Positions 17,620 to 28,596 are shown, counted from the first letter of the stretch. The stretch is 64,000 nt of DNA from Shewanella marinintestina (GCF_023283845.1 NZ_JAKILC010000007.1:1-64000); one strand, 5' to 3'. Numbers and translations: made by a program. Notes: generated by a model from the sequence alone, not told the origin.

Positions 17620-19500
17620 TTAAATAGTAAAGCGGGATACTCGCTCGCTTAGGCTATTAGAGGTATCGAGCATCATTTGTGCGTTATCACTGACTTCTTG
17701 AGTCTGCGCCGATAGTTGGTGTGAACTATCGCTAATCCCCTGCGTATTACGGCTAATGTCATCAGAAACTGCACGTTGCTCTTCTGCGGCACTGGCGATT
17801 TGAGTCGCCATATCACTAATTTCAGTAATTGAGTCAGTGATCCGCATTAAGCTTTGCTTGGCTTGATTAGCAAACTCGACGCTGTTACCTGCAATATCAG
17901 TGCTCGACGCCATAGATGCAACGGCTTGTTGACTATTTTGTTGTAAGGTGGCGATCATTGCACGGATCTCCTCGGTCGAATCTTGAGTTCGATGACTTAA
18001 CACTCGTACTTCGTCAGCGACGACGGCAAAGCCTCGACCTTGCTCGCCTGCGCGGGCAGCTTCAATAGCTGCGTTAAGCGCTAACAAGTTAGTTTGTTCG
18101 GCGATGGCTTGAATCGTTGAAAGGATCTTATTGATCTCAATTACGTTAGCTTCAAGGGCTGATACAACTTGCGAAGCATCACCAAGCTGCTGCGATAGTA
18201 ACTCAATCGACTCTCCATTTTTGCTAATAACGTCGTTACCTTCAAAGCACGCTTGGGTAGAGACTTGCGCGGCGTTAGCCGTCATCTCAGCGTGACTCGC
18301 GACTTCGCTGGCCGTTGCAGACATCTCATGAATCGCTGTGGCAATTTGATCTACATCTTGGTGTTGAGCATTAACTCCATCACTAGCTTTAGCAGCAATA
18401 TCAGATGACTCATGGATCTGCTTTATCAGCTGTTCGGTATCGTTAGAAATTGCTTTAACCATTTGCTGTAGGCTGGCTAAAAAGCGGTTCATATGGCGCT
18501 CAAGGGTGCCAATTTCATCTTGTCGCTGAGCATTAAAGCGCTGAGTTAAATCGCCGTCACCTCTAGACAAGGTTTCAATCGCATTAGTCAGTTGCTGTAG
18601 TGGCTTAAACATGTGATTAACGATAAAAGATGCGATCACTAAGATCACTAACGCGAGTAGTACGATTGCAAAAATTGATTGTAATACTTGCTCTTGTATT
18701 GCTTGATAAGCAAGTGACTTATCTTCAACTAAGCCGAGTGTCCATTTAGTGCCTTGTAGCTCAGTTAAGCGCAGTAGTTTCTCGTTTGCATCTTGCCATT
18801 CAATGGTGGTAATCGCCCCGCTATTACGCAGTGTTTCAATATAAGATGGTGTTAGGCTGCTAGCAAGGCGATTGGCATTTTGCTGGGTGTAATTGCCATC
18901 TCTAAAGGCTAAGATTTTATTGTTCTCATCCAGTAAAAATGCGAAGCCTGCATTGGCTATGTTTAGTTCACTGACTTGCTGAGTGATATAGCCAATACTT
19001 AAATCTGCAGCAAGCACACCATTTGGATTGCCGTTAAAGCGTTTAGCTAAAGTGACCACGCTATCGCCTGATAAATCGACGTATGGCTCTGTGGTAATGA
19101 TCTCGTGGCGATTAAACGCATCTTGGTACCAAGGGCGAGTGCGGCCGTCAAAATCTGCCGGGATTTCAACGTTTTTATCACCCGAGATAACTAGGCCATT
19201 GTCTAGACCCATATAGAGATTGATAAAGCCACCGGCTTGAATACTAAGTTCAAGCTCATTTGCGCTGCTTACCCCCGCGCTGATCCGCGCTTCATTGGTA
19301 TTAATAATGCGCTTTTTATCTTCTAACCAACTGAAAATATTATTGCTAACCGAGCTTGCCTGTAAGCTAAATCGATCGGCAATTGATTGCTCAGTATTTT
19401 GCTGTAGTTGATTGATCGAGATATAAGACAAGGTTGCTGTAATGGTTAAGATCACAACTAGTATCGAGAGCTGAATTTTTTGTTTTATGCTTAAGTTCAT
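17620..19500 (-). CDS. Methyl-accepting chemotaxis protein, Cache type
   Basis: A 626-residue chemoreceptor. A membrane helix near residues 9-28 is followed by a large periplasmic ligand-binding region with double-Cache features ([38 protein letters not shown]), then a second membrane helix near 273-295 and a HAMP domain ([25 protein letters not shown]). The signalling hairpin tip [20 protein letters not shown] is intact. The flow fits a receptor for a small soluble ligand, possibly an amino acid as in many double-Cache receptors; the ligand cannot be told from sequence. It is a close paralogue of the next gene, 66 bp upstream on the same strand. Confidence 0.92.
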   Translation of the reverse strand: MNLSIKQKIQLSILVVILTITATLSYISINQLQQNTEQSIADRFSLQASSVSNNIFSWLEDKKRIINTNEARISAGVSSANELELSIQAGGFINLYMGLDNGLVISGDKNVEIPADFDGRTRPWYQDAFNRHEIITTEPYVDLSGDSVVTLAKRFNGNPNGVLAADLSIGYITQQVSELNIANAGFAFLLDENNKILAFRDGNYTQQNANRLASSLTPSYIETLRNSGAITTIEWQDANEKLLRLTELQGTKWTLGLVEDKSLAYQAIQEQVLQSIFAIVLLALVILVIASFIVNHMFKPLQQLTNAIETLSRGDGDLTQRFNAQRQDEIGTLERHMNRFLASLQQMVKAISNDTEQLIKQIHESSDIAAKASDGVNAQHQDVDQIATAIHEMSATASEVASHAEMTANAAQVSTQACFEGNDVISKNGESIELLSQQLGDASQVVSALEANVIEINKILSTIQAIAEQTNLLALNAAIEAARAGEQGRGFAVVADEVRVLSHRTQDSTEEIRAMIATLQQNSQQAVASMASSTDIAGNSVEFANQAKQSLMRITDSITEISDMATQIASAAEEQRAVSDDISRNTQGISDSSHQLSAQTQEVSDNAQMMLDTSNSLSERVSRFTI

Positions 19501-19566
19501 TTATTGTTATCGTTATTGCGCTGAGTCGTAGTGAGTTGATAAAGCCCTATAGCGGGCTTTACTGGA

Positions 19567-21447
19567 TTAAATTTTAAAGCGTGATACTCGATCGCTTAGG
19601 CCGCTAGAGGTTGCAAGCATCATCTGAGCGTTATCGCTAACCTCTTGAGTTTGGCTGGAAAGCTCATTAGAGGTGTCATTAATTGCTTGAGTATTACGGC
19701 TAATATCTTCAGAAACTGCACGCTGTTCTTCAGCTGCACTGGCGATTTGGGTTGCCATGTCAGTGATCTCAGTGATCGAGTCTGTTATACGTTCTAAACT
19801 GTGTTTAGCTTGATTCGCGAACTCGACACTTGATTTTGCAATGTCTGTGCTCGATGCCATCGACGAAACAGCTTGTTGGCTATTTTGCTGTAAGATCGAG
19901 ATCATTGAGCGGATCTCTTCGGTAGAGTCCTGAGTTCTATGGCTTAAGACACGCACTTCATCGGCAACGACAGCAAAGCCACGACCTTGTTCACCCGCCC
20001 TTGCCGCTTCAATTGCTGCGTTCAGTGCGAGCAGGTTAGTTTGCTCAGCAATTGCTTGGATAGTTGATAGGATCTGATTGATATCAGTCGCATTTTGCTC
20101 AAGCGCAGAAACAACCGATGAGGCATCGCCAAGCTGCATTGATAGTTGCTCAATTGAATTACTGCTTTTAACTATGACTTCGTTGCCCTCAACACAGGCT
20201 TGCATCGACACTTGCGCGGCAGATGCCGTCATTTCAGCATGGCTGGCAACTTCACTCGCTGTCGCTGACATTTCATGGATTGCGGTGGCAATTTGATCGA
20301 CATCTTGATGCTGACCATTCACGCCATCACTAGCCTTTGCGGCAATATTTGATGATTCGTTAACCTGTTTAATTAACTGCTCGGTATCGCTTGAAATGGC
20401 TTTAACCATTAGCTGTAAGCTTTCAAGAAAACGGTTCATGTGGGCTTCAAGCAGGCCTATTTCATCTTGCTTCTGAGCGTTAAAGCGTTGAGTGAGATCG
20501 CCATCACCTTTAGATAGTGTTTCAATAGCATTCGTAAGCTGTTGCAATGGTTTAAACATGTGATTAACGGTAAAAGAAGCAATTAAGAGGATCACTAGCG
20601 CTAATACAATAACCACCGCAAGTGATTGTAATACTTGTTGTTCAATAGCTTCATAAGCAAGAGACTTATCTTCAACTAAACCTAAGGTCCACTTGGTACC
20701 TTGTAAGTTAGTTAAACGCAGTAACTTTTCGCTGCCATCTTGCCATTCAATTGTAGTTATCTCACCTTGGCGTAATAACGAGTCAATATTGCTTGGAGTC
20801 AATGTTTTCGCTAAGCGAGAAGCATCTTTTTGTGCGTAGCTGCTGTCACGAAAAGCGAGCACTCTATTATTTTCGTCTAATAGAAACGCAAAGCCAGCGT
20901 TATCGATATTAAGATTGTTAATTTGTTCCGTGATATAGCTAATGCTTAAGTCAGCTGCTAGCACGCCGTTCATCACGCCATTGAAGCGCTGAGCTAAAGT
21001 AACTACTGCGGCACCAGTAATATCGATATAAGGTGGTGTGGCAATCATCTCGCTGCTGTTATAAGCCAGTTTATACCAAGGACGAGAGCGAGGGTCGTAA
21101 TCTTCAGGCCAAGGCTGAGTCTTATCTCCAGAGATAATATCGCCAGTATCAAAGCCGGCATAAACATCAATGAACCCGCCGCCATTTAGAGTGAGTAATA
21201 GCTCTCTGTCGCTGTCTAAACCACGTTTGATGCGATCTTCGTTAGCAATGATGATACGCCTTTTATCTTCCAGCCAACTAAAAATATTGTTACTCACAGC
21301 TTCAGCATGCAGCTTAAAGCGGTCAGCAATTGCCACTTCGGTATCTTGGGTTAGTTGGCGAGTAGAGATGCTAGCTAGTGTGGTACTAATCACTAGGATA
21401 ACGATCAAAACAGCAAGTTGGATTTTGTTCTTTATCGTAAGGTTCAT
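19567..21447 (-). CDS. Methyl-accepting chemotaxis protein, Cache type, paralogue
   Basis: A second double-Cache chemoreceptor, about 626 residues, aligned without large gaps to its downstream neighbour. The cytoplasmic signalling domain is nearly identical, while the periplasmic domain differs more (for example [29 protein letters not shown]), which suggests duplication followed by ligand divergence. Motif order: membrane helix, Cache, membrane helix, HAMP, hairpin tip [20 protein letters not shown]. The frame opens at a GTG at 21459; I use the ATG at 21447 because it aligns with the paralogue start ([11 protein letters not shown] versus [11 protein letters not shown]). Neither has a strong ribosome site. 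A weak hairpin between the two genes (about 19543-19561) could reduce readthrough. Confidence 0.9.
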   Translation of the reverse strand: MNLTIKNKIQLAVLIVILVISTTLASISTRQLTQDTEVAIADRFKLHAEAVSNNIFSWLEDKRRIIIANEDRIKRGLDSDRELLLTLNGGGFIDVYAGFDTGDIISGDKTQPWPEDYDPRSRPWYKLAYNSSEMIATPPYIDITGAAVVTLAQRFNGVMNGVLAADLSISYITEQINNLNIDNAGFAFLLDENNRVLAFRDSSYAQKDASRLAKTLTPSNIDSLLRQGEITTIEWQDGSEKLLRLTNLQGTKWTLGLVEDKSLAYEAIEQQVLQSLAVVIVLALVILLIASFTVNHMFKPLQQLTNAIETLSKGDGDLTQRFNAQKQDEIGLLEAHMNRFLESLQLMVKAISSDTEQLIKQVNESSNIAAKASDGVNGQHQDVDQIATAIHEMSATASEVASHAEMTASAAQVSMQACVEGNEVIVKSSNSIEQLSMQLGDASSVVSALEQNATDINQILSTIQAIAEQTNLLALNAAIEAARAGEQGRGFAVVADEVRVLSHRTQDSTEEIRSMISILQQNSQQAVSSMASSTDIAKSSVEFANQAKHSLERITDSITEITDMATQIASAAEEQRAVSEDISRNTQAINDTSNELSSQTQEVSDNAQMMLATSSGLSDRVSRFKI

Positions 21448-21796
21448 TATATTTATCACTGATAAAATTAATATTTACTAGTCGGTTTAGCCAGTAAAGT
21501 ATAAAAGACAGGTGTTTCTGAGAGCTAAAAAACCGCTGCATTATAGAGCAAGTTTTTTTAACTAAGAGCATAAATATTAAATATTTGAGAGAGTGGTCTC
21601 AAATATGTTGGATTCAATTTAAACAGGCTGTAAATACAACTGTATATTGGACAGAACATGTAAATTCAAAACAGAGATCACAGTTAACTCATTTTCATTG
21701 AGCTCGAAAAAGAGAAAGCCGATTACTAAGTAATCGGCTTTATGAGTACTTCAGAAAATCCGTTAGGTTTTACCCTAAACGGCCACTAAATTGCAG
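21448..21796. other. Intergenic region upstream of the chemoreceptor pair, with putA terminator
   Basis: About 350 bp of AT-rich DNA with no supported gene. The right part holds the putA terminator (listed separately). A second imperfect hairpin, CCGTTAGG / CCTAAACGG, is near 21760-21782. The left part presumably carries the promoter of the chemoreceptor genes. Confidence 0.5.
21715..21741 (-). terminator. Intrinsic terminator after putA
   Basis: Perfect 12-bp stem AAAGCCGATTAC / GTAATCGGCTTT with a 3-base loop, followed on the minus strand by a pyrimidine/T tract (CTCTTTTT). Confidence 0.88.
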
Positions 21797-24700
21797 TTAG
21801 TCGTCACTATCACCTAAAGACAGCAGGGTCGCATTACCACCAATAGCGGTAATATTATTGGTGTGAGTCTTTTCAGTAATAAAGCGCGTGAGGTAGTGTG
21901 GACCACCTGCTTTAGGACCTGTTCCTGATAGGCCTTGACCACCAAAAGGTTGTACACCAACCACTGCGCCGATTTGGTTGCGGTTGATATAAACGTTACC
22001 TGCGCGGATCTTCGCTGCTAGCTTTAAGGCGTAAGCTTCGTTGCGGCTATGAATACCTAAGGTTAAACCAAAGTTGGTTGAGTTAATCTCTTCAATCACT
22101 CTTTCTAGCTCTGAAGATTTGTAACGGATCACATGTAAAATTGGCCCGAAGTGTTCCTTCTCTAATACTCTGATTGAGTCAATTTCCACTGCCGTTGGCG
22201 CAACATAATGGCCATTTTCAGTACCAGCGGGTAGTTCGACTTGTTTGATCAAGCTACCCACTTGCTTAATATGTTCAATATGGGCATTTAAGTTTGCCGC
22301 AGCTGTAGCATCAATCACTGGGCCAACATCGGTTTTGACAAAGTGCGGGTCACCAATGGTTAGCTCATCCATGGCACCTTTCATTAAATCAAGCACGCGA
22401 TCGGCAATATCTTCTTGCAAGAATAATACTCGCAGCGCAGAGCAGCGTTGGCCTGCACTGGTGAATGAGGATGACACGACATCATTCACCACTTGCTCTG
22501 GTTGTGAAGTTGAGTCCACTACCATTGCATTCTGGCCACCAGTTTCTGCGATAATCGGAATGATTGGTCCTTCACGCATAGCAAGTGTACGGTTAATCTG
22601 TTTTGCTGTGGCGGTAGAACCGGTAAAGCATACGCCTGCAATTCGTTCATCTGAGGTTATTGCAGCGCCCACGGTAGCACCTGTGCCCGGCAGGAACTGT
22701 AATACTTCTTTCGGGATCCCGGCCTCGTGGGCAAGCTGAGTAGCGCGGTAACCAACGATTGAAGTTTGCTCAGCAGGTTTTGCGATAACAGTGTTACCAA
22801 CTGCTAGCGCTGCTGTCACTTGGCCTAAGAAGATTGCCAATGGGAAGTTCCATGGACTAATACAAATAAAGATACCGCGACCTTCAAGGAATAGCTGATT
22901 ACGCTCACCCGTTGGTCCTGGTAGTAATGTCGGTTTCTCCATCATCTTTCTGGCGTTGACCGCGTAATAGCGACAGAAATCGACAGCCTCACGGACTTCA
23001 TCTATGCCATCTTGAATACTCTTACCCGCTTCGCGGGTACAAAGTGCAATCAGCTCTTCGCGATGTTCTTCAAGTAAATCAGCTAGCTTTAATAGTGCAG
23101 CAGTACGCACTTCAACTGGGGTGTTACACCAAGCAGGGAAAGCGGCGTCAGCACTAACAAACGCCAACTCTACAGCTTGTTCATCAGCGAAAGCGACATT
23201 GCCAACAAAGCGCTGAGTATCAAATGGGCTAACAACTTCTCTAGTTTCACCGGTCAGCGTTATACCGTTAACCAAAGGACCTGCATTCCAAGTGACATCT
23301 TTATACTTATCGAGCTTGGCAAAAAACGGCGTCGACTCAGAGATGATGTTCATATTGACCCCTTTAGAGTTTTTACGCTCAGGACCAAATATATCCTCTG
23401 GCAATACGATTTTAGTATTAGCTAAAGTTTTGTAATCTTTAAGGGTTCTTAAAGGGTGAACCACTAACGACTCAATTGGTGTATTAAGATCGACTAACTT
23501 GTGGACAAACGAAGTGTTAGCGCCGTTTTCAAGCAAGCGTCTAACCAAGTAAGGCAGTAGATCTTTATGGGCACCAACTGGGGCATAGATGCGTACTTTT
23601 TTAACGCCGCTTTCAGCGAGTAGTGTGTCATAGAGTTCTTCACCCATACCGTGTAGGCGCTGGAACTCATAATCACGATCACCTGCAATGTCAGTGATGC
23701 TGGCAATGGTTTGCGCGTTGTGACTGGCAAACTGCGGGTAGATGGCACCTTTTGTGGCGTCAGAGAGTAAGTATCGAGCACAAGCAAGATAAGACACGTC
23801 AGTACCGGCTTTACGAGTATAAAGTGGGTAGCCCGCTTCACCGTTTTCTTGTGACCACTTTAACTCGCTATCCCAGTACGCGCCTTTAACTAAGCGCAGT
23901 GGAATTTCATCACCTTGATCTTTCGATAGGCGAGTTAGCCAGCATAGAACGGGTAATGCGCGTTTAGAATAGGCTTGAACAACAATACCTAACAGACCCC
24001 AACCTTTGGCAGCATCTGAGTTGTATAGCTTTTGGAATAACTTAAGTGATAGCTCTAATCTATCCATCTCTTCAGCGTCAATAGAGACACCAACATTTAG
24101 GCTGCGAGCTTGTGTAATTAGCAGGATTAACGTGTCGTAAAGCTCGGTTAGCGTTCTATCTTCATTGGCCACTTCATAGCGAGGGTGCAGGGCTGATAGC
24201 TTGATAGAGATAGTTGGGCGCGGCGCATTGCTGGTGTCGTAATCTTGGGCACCTAGAGAAGCGATGGCATTTGAGTAATCTTCAAAGTATTTCTGCGCAT
24301 CTTTTTTAGTTAGCGCAGCTTCACCTAACATGTCATAACTGTGGGTGTAACCCATCTTACGCTTATCGACACTATTTTTAAGCGCTTCTTTAACTGTGCG
24401 GCCAAGTACAAACTGCTTACCCATGATTTTCATGGCTGCCAACATAGACTTTCTTACGACAGGCTCACCGACCTTGTTGACCAAGCGGTTAAGCAGACTA
24501 CTTGGTTTTCCATCGATATCATGATCAAGCTTAACGACTTTACCTGTTAGCATGAGTCCCCAAGTCGATGCGTTCACCAAAATAGAGTTACTCTTTTTGA
24601 TGTGTTCATCCCACTTAGCACCGGATAGCTTATCTTCAATAAGCGCATCAGCAGTATCTGAATCAGGAATACGTAATAACGCTTCAGCTAGGCACATTAA

Positions 24701-24976
24701 AATAATGCCTTCGTTGGTTTCTAAGCTATATTGCTGCAGGAAAGCGTCAACACCGACCATTAGGCCTTTCTTATCGTATTGACGGACTTTATTCACTAGC
24801 TCGTGTGCACGGTTAGTCACACGGTTGAGCTCTTCATTACTTGAAGGAACCAGCTTTATCAAGTCTGATAAATATTGCTCTTCATCGACAATATAGTTAT
24901 CGCTGATCGCTTGGAACAGTTCGTTGAGATCGGCTGAGTCATAACGCCCAGTAAGTACTTCACTCGCTTTGAACAT
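21797..24976 (-). CDS. putA: Bifunctional proline dehydrogenase / pyrroline-5-carboxylate dehydrogenase PutA
   Basis: Oxidises proline to glutamate in two steps, passing electrons to the quinone pool and NAD+. At 1059 residues it is the short PutA class: it lacks the N-terminal ribbon-helix-helix DNA-binding domain of E. coli PutA, so it should not repress its own gene. The proline dehydrogenase barrel (about residues 100-480) shows LRLVKGAYWDSE and the arginine pair RRLLENGANTSF. The aldehyde dehydrogenase domain shows PWNFPLAIF, FTGSTATA, AETGGQNAMVVD and the catalytic Cys in TSAGQRCSALR. The ATG at 24976 is preceded by GGAAGTGATTAAT and fits the family start MFKASEVL; the frame opens five codons earlier. 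No putP transporter is nearby. Confidence 0.96.
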   Translation of the reverse strand: MFKASEVLTGRYDSADLNELFQAISDNYIVDEEQYLSDLIKLVPSSNEELNRVTNRAHELVNKVRQYDKKGLMVGVDAFLQQYSLETNEGIILMCLAEALLRIPDSDTADALIEDKLSGAKWDEHIKKSNSILVNASTWGLMLTGKVVKLDHDIDGKPSSLLNRLVNKVGEPVVRKSMLAAMKIMGKQFVLGRTVKEALKNSVDKRKMGYTHSYDMLGEAALTKKDAQKYFEDYSNAIASLGAQDYDTSNAPRPTISIKLSALHPRYEVANEDRTLTELYDTLILLITQARSLNVGVSIDAEEMDRLELSLKLFQKLYNSDAAKGWGLLGIVVQAYSKRALPVLCWLTRLSKDQGDEIPLRLVKGAYWDSELKWSQENGEAGYPLYTRKAGTDVSYLACARYLLSDATKGAIYPQFASHNAQTIASITDIAGDRDYEFQRLHGMGEELYDTLLAESGVKKVRIYAPVGAHKDLLPYLVRRLLENGANTSFVHKLVDLNTPIESLVVHPLRTLKDYKTLANTKIVLPEDIFGPERKNSKGVNMNIISESTPFFAKLDKYKDVTWNAGPLVNGITLTGETREVVSPFDTQRFVGNVAFADEQAVELAFVSADAAFPAWCNTPVEVRTAALLKLADLLEEHREELIALCTREAGKSIQDGIDEVREAVDFCRYYAVNARKMMEKPTLLPGPTGERNQLFLEGRGIFICISPWNFPLAIFLGQVTAALAVGNTVIAKPAEQTSIVGYRATQLAHEAGIPKEVLQFLPGTGATVGAAITSDERIAGVCFTGSTATAKQINRTLAMREGPIIPIIAETGGQNAMVVDSTSQPEQVVNDVVSSSFTSAGQRCSALRVLFLQEDIADRVLDLMKGAMDELTIGDPHFVKTDVGPVIDATAAANLNAHIEHIKQVGSLIKQVELPAGTENGHYVAPTAVEIDSIRVLEKEHFGPILHVIRYKSSELERVIEEINSTNFGLTLGIHSRNEAYALKLAAKIRAGNVYINRNQIGAVVGVQPFGGQGLSGTGPKAGGPHYLTRFITEKTHTNNITAIGGNATLLSLGDSDD

Positions 24977-25593
24977 ATTAATCACTTCCATCTAGGCCAT
25001 ATGGGCAAATTGCTTGAATAATTGTGTCGATAAACCTTGATTGTTTTTCTTTTGTATACAATCTAAGGCCGTCTCGCGGCGATTATACCTGCAAAATGTG
25101 ATGTGCGACACCTTTGTGATAGCTAGTGTGATTTGTGTTTGATTCTTATGGGTTAAACAGTGCGCAAGCTCTTGCTATATAAGGAGTTTGAAATGAACAA
25201 AAAAAACTCAGCGTTTGAAATTCATAGGCAAGATTAGCTATTTTTGAGTCACTATTAGCCATTTTGAGGTTATGGCTCGAAATTTACAGCTGTAAATTGA
25301 AAGGATTTTTTAATCGGATTGTTCGTGGTAACAATGTGATTACCGGTGGTTAACCTTGGTGGTACATTTCTGGCTAAAAATGGTGGGTTTAAATTGGATA
25401 AAGGAGCAATAGAGCTGGTATTTGGATTATGAAACTTAGTTTATTTTAGTGACTCATGCCAATTTCTCCCTAGTAGCAATTGAAGCATGCTTGATTACTT
25501 GTCTTTATTAAAAGAGGACTATTCTATTTCTTGGAGCTGGCATTAGCCACTCATAGAGTTATGTAACAGCGTTATTTTGCTTAGCAAAGGTAA
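24977..25593. other. Long intergenic region upstream of putA
   Basis: About 620 bp with no recognised gene family. It must hold the minus-strand putA promoter. Its only coding-like signal is a 14-codon plus-strand frame with a strong ribosome site at 25193 (listed separately). The rest is AT-rich with no clear repeats. Confidence 0.45.
25193..25237 (+). CDS. Possible 14-residue peptide with a strong ribosome site
   Basis: ATG at 25193 follows AAGGAGTTTGAA, a near-ideal Shine-Dalgarno sequence and spacing, and opens a 14-codon frame (MNKKNSAFEIHRQD) ending in TAG. It lies alone in the putA upstream region, on the opposite strand. There is no family. It may be a leader peptide, a small protein or chance. 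Confidence 0.25.
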   Translation: MNKKNSAFEIHRQD

Positions 25594-25625
25594 TAAAAAA
25601 GCCTGTGATGAGTACACAGGCTTTA
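25594..25625 (-). terminator. Intrinsic terminator after the SH3-domain gene
   Basis: AAAGCCTGTG pairs with CACAGGCTTT, followed by a T run on the minus strand (TTTTTTATTA), just past the gene at 25653. Confidence 0.9.
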
Positions 25626-25652
25626 TGTTCGCTGTTTAGTTAACGAAACTGA

Positions 25653-26228
25653 TTACCAACGGTTTTTAGGTTTACGCTGTGGTTTTGGAAGGTAAACCAA
25701 AATGATACCTAGTAATAAGCCACCGGCAGCGATCAAGCCACCTTGCTGCCACATTTCAAAACGTTCATTCTTCTGAAGGTTAGCTAACGTTGCTTTAGCA
25801 TTGTCACGCTCAGAGCTAGCACTATCTAATGCTTTTTTAGCTGCAGAAAGTTGGGCTTTTACTTGGCTTAACTCTGCCGCGTTGTTGTCGCTACTGCTTA
25901 GCGCGCTTTCAAGCTCAGCTTTAGTTTTCTCAAGTTCGGCTTGAATAGCTGGTAGCTGCACACGTAAGCTCATTGACTTGCTTAGCATCTTAGTTTGGAT
26001 CCAGCCTTCACGACCCTTATGGTCGACAATCTTGCTGTAATCGCCCTGAGCTTCTTCAAGAGAAGTGACCTGTTGGCCTGCTTCAATGCTGCCTAAAATT
26101 CGGAACTGAGTTCCAGGTCCACCATGAAGGTAGATATAAACATCATCTGAGATGTAGCGCGTTTGGTTTGCGGCCAGTAAAGAAGGGGAAAGTAACATCA
26201 TCCCCGCAATCATTAGAATTCTTAACAC
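25653..26228 (-). CDS. SH3-domain membrane protein, YgiM/TIGR04211 type
   Basis: A bitopic envelope protein. It starts with a signal peptide (LRILMIAGMMLLSPSLLAA), then a bacterial SH3 domain (QTRYISDDVYIYLHGGPGTQFRILGSIEAG and following), a Lys/Glu/Ala/Ser-rich coiled coil at about residues 95-155, and a C-terminal membrane helix (GGLIAAGGLLLGIILVYLP) ending in a basic tail. This layout is that of E. coli YgiM. The frame is open far upstream, but I start at the GTG at 26228 so that the signal peptide is N-terminal, giving 191 residues against about 206 in E. coli; an ATG at 26213 is another option. In E. coli ygiM also neighbours ygiF, which lies 2.4 kb away here. Role unknown, probably envelope-related. 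Confidence 0.82.
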   Translation of the reverse strand: MLRILMIAGMMLLSPSLLAANQTRYISDDVYIYLHGGPGTQFRILGSIEAGQQVTSLEEAQGDYSKIVDHKGREGWIQTKMLSKSMSLRVQLPAIQAELEKTKAELESALSSSDNNAAELSQVKAQLSAAKKALDSASSERDNAKATLANLQKNERFEMWQQGGLIAAGGLLLGIILVYLPKPQRKPKNRW

Positions 26229-26390
26229 TAATCTATTCTCATCTACGAAATTTAGCCCACATGCTAGGGATTTAAAGGGGTTAATGCAAGTGGCAAAAGA
26301 GCGATAAAACGCAAAAGGGAAGTTTGATACAAATATTATCAAACTTCCCTCATCATTACGTCGTACCTAGGGTACTTGTTGTACTCGGAA

Positions 26391-27659
26391 TTAGTTAAAA
26401 ATCCCTTTAATCATGAAGAAGAACATGATTGAAAGACCAGCACCAGCTGGAAGGGTAACAACCCAAGAAACAACGATGTTACGTACTACACCGATATTGA
26501 TTGCTGCAATACCACGAGCCATACCCACACCAAGAACCGCACCAACAAGTGTTTGTGTAGTAGAGATAGGTAGACCAGTACCTGACGCGATAACAACAGT
26601 CGATGCTGCTGCAAGCTCAGCGGCAAAACCACGGCTTGGCGTTAGGTGAGTAATGTTTTTACCAATGGTTTGCATTACGCGTTGACCAAAGATAGCAAGA
26701 CCAAGAACAATACCTACAGCACCTAGAGGTAGGATCCACCAAACTAGTGGTGCAGTATTGTTAATTTGACCGCCACTTTCTACAACAGAAACAACTGCTG
26801 CTAGAGGGCCAATCGCGTTAGCTACGTCGTTAGAACCGTGAGCAAATGCCATACAACATGCAGTCACAACCATTAAGATAGCAAATACTTTCTCAACGTT
26901 ACCGAACTGAGTTTGACGGTCAGCTTTAGTGTCCATTTTAAGACGCTTAATCGCAATCATACCGCCGATACCAACAAGAATAGCAAGTACGATAGCAAGT
27001 GCATATGCTTCAACGTTAGTGAAGTGAAGACCTACATGCTTTAGACCTTTTTTGATAGTCACAAGTGACATTACAAAGCCAGCAAGCGCCATGTAGAAAG
27101 GCACGTAACGCTTAGCGTTTTCTAATGGATTGTCAGTATTGAAAATCAGCTTTTGTACACTTTGGAATATCATAAAGGCGATAAAGCCAGATATTGCAGG
27201 TGTTACAACCCAAGAGCCTACGATTCCGCCAACTTTACCCCATGCAACCGCATCGCTACCAACACCAACTGCAGCGAAACCAACAATAGCGCCAACAATA
27301 GAGTGAGTTGTAGATACTGGCCAGCCTAGAGCTGACGCAGCGATTAACCAGATACCTGCAGCAAGCAACGCAGAAATCATGCCGTAAACCAGCAATTCTG
27401 GTGAATCAATAAAGTATGCAGAGTCGATAATGCCTTTACGGATAGTGCTTGTAACTTCACCACCCGCTAGATATGCACCAGCAAACTCAAAGATCATAGC
27501 GATAATGATCGCTTGTTTAATTGTAATGGCATTTGAACCTACTGAGGTTCCCATTGCATTGGCTACGTCATTGGCGCCAATACCCCATGCCATTAAAAAT
27601 CCAAATACAGCCGCAATACCAATAAGCCATGGGCCGTTGGTGACTAATACATCAACCAT
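26391..27659 (-). CDS. Pit family inorganic phosphate transporter
   Basis: An inner-membrane low-affinity phosphate (metal phosphate/H+ symport) transporter of 422 residues with about ten membrane helices. The two inverted family signatures are clear: GANDVANAMGTSVGS near residue 27 and HGSNDVANAIGPLAA near residue 274, each followed by a second conserved STT motif (PVSTTHSIVGAIVGF and PISTTQTLVGAVLG). It follows the DUF47 gene by 24 bp on the same strand, the common two-gene arrangement in which the PhoU-like partner modulates the transporter. There is no obvious terminator between its stop and the next gene, so transcription may run into the SH3 gene. Confidence 0.94.
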   Translation of the reverse strand: MVDVLVTNGPWLIGIAAVFGFLMAWGIGANDVANAMGTSVGSNAITIKQAIIIAMIFEFAGAYLAGGEVTSTIRKGIIDSAYFIDSPELLVYGMISALLAAGIWLIAASALGWPVSTTHSIVGAIVGFAAVGVGSDAVAWGKVGGIVGSWVVTPAISGFIAFMIFQSVQKLIFNTDNPLENAKRYVPFYMALAGFVMSLVTIKKGLKHVGLHFTNVEAYALAIVLAILVGIGGMIAIKRLKMDTKADRQTQFGNVEKVFAILMVVTACCMAFAHGSNDVANAIGPLAAVVSVVESGGQINNTAPLVWWILPLGAVGIVLGLAIFGQRVMQTIGKNITHLTPSRGFAAELAAASTVVIASGTGLPISTTQTLVGAVLGVGMARGIAAINIGVVRNIVVSWVVTLPAGAGLSIMFFFMIKGIFN

Positions 27660-27683
27660 GTTGTTACCTTGATAATCTTTTGA

Positions 27684-28364
27684 CTAGACGCGAGCTAACA
27701 TTAGCTCTAAGCGAGAACCGACTCGTTCGGCAAGATCTGCCAAGTCACCAACCCACTCAATTATCTTGTAGAGGAACATTACATCTACAGGGTTCAGTTC
27801 CGACTCGATAGCGTAAAGCTGTCTACGGATCTTAATCTGTAAGTCATCGGTGTCTTCTTCGATAGAATCGAGCTCAGCAATCATTTTAGCAACAAGATCC
27901 ACTTCACGACCTCTAAAACCTGTTTCTAACAGATCATCAAGTTCGTTGATTGCTTCTTTTGACAGAGAAACTGCATCGATACAGCGCTGCAAATAAGCAA
28001 TAAATGGTTCTTTAATTACTTGAGGTAGCTCAAGCTGACGGCCAATGACGCGGCCTGAAATGTCTTTTGCTTTGTTAGCAATTTTATCTTGCTGGGTTAA
28101 TAGCTCCAGTAAGTCAGTACGTTCAACAGGCATAAACAAGCCGCCCGGCAGAGTTAAACGGATCTCACGTTTTAGTGAGTCAGCTTCTTGCTCTGTAAGG
28201 CTAATTTGCTTACGTAATTGAACGGCTTTGTCCCAGTCTCCTGCGACAGTAGCTTCAAAAAATGGGACAAGTAATGACGCACAGTCGTATACTTTGTCGA
28301 TATGCTCTTGAAGAGGCTTAATTGGCGATTTTGCAAACACGCCTAAAATAGAGTTTACTGGCAT
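27684..28364 (-). CDS. DUF47/TIGR00153 PhoU-like partner of the Pit transporter
   Basis: A 226-residue all-helical cytoplasmic protein of the DUF47 family, related to PhoU. It shows MPVNSILGVFAKSPIKPLQEH, the EQEADSLKREIRLTLPGGLFMPVERTDLLELLTQQDKIANKAKDI region and EEDTDDLQIKIRRQL. It is thought to regulate Pit-type phosphate transport, and is encoded directly before the transporter with a 24-bp gap. It heads this minus-strand unit; the divergent ygiF gene, a triphosphatase, starts 233 bp away, giving a phosphate-themed neighbourhood. Confidence 0.92.
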   Translation of the reverse strand: MPVNSILGVFAKSPIKPLQEHIDKVYDCASLLVPFFEATVAGDWDKAVQLRKQISLTEQEADSLKREIRLTLPGGLFMPVERTDLLELLTQQDKIANKAKDISGRVIGRQLELPQVIKEPFIAYLQRCIDAVSLSKEAINELDDLLETGFRGREVDLVAKMIAELDSIEEDTDDLQIKIRRQLYAIESELNPVDVMFLYKIIEWVGDLADLAERVGSRLELMLARV

Positions 28365-28596
28365 TGCCGTGTACCTATTTTGGTTATTCCACTATTGGAA
28401 AAAGCGGGCGCATGTTAACTCAAGCGGCCGCGTAAGAAAACTGTGTTTTACGATTTAAATTGACAGTTTTTTATTCTAGCGAGTTATATCCTAACTGCAA
28501 AGCGGATCCTACGGTGATATTATTGCAGAAATATTACAACATGTAACTTTAATGACAGATTGATTAATTTTTGATGACAAGGCGAATGGTGCATCG

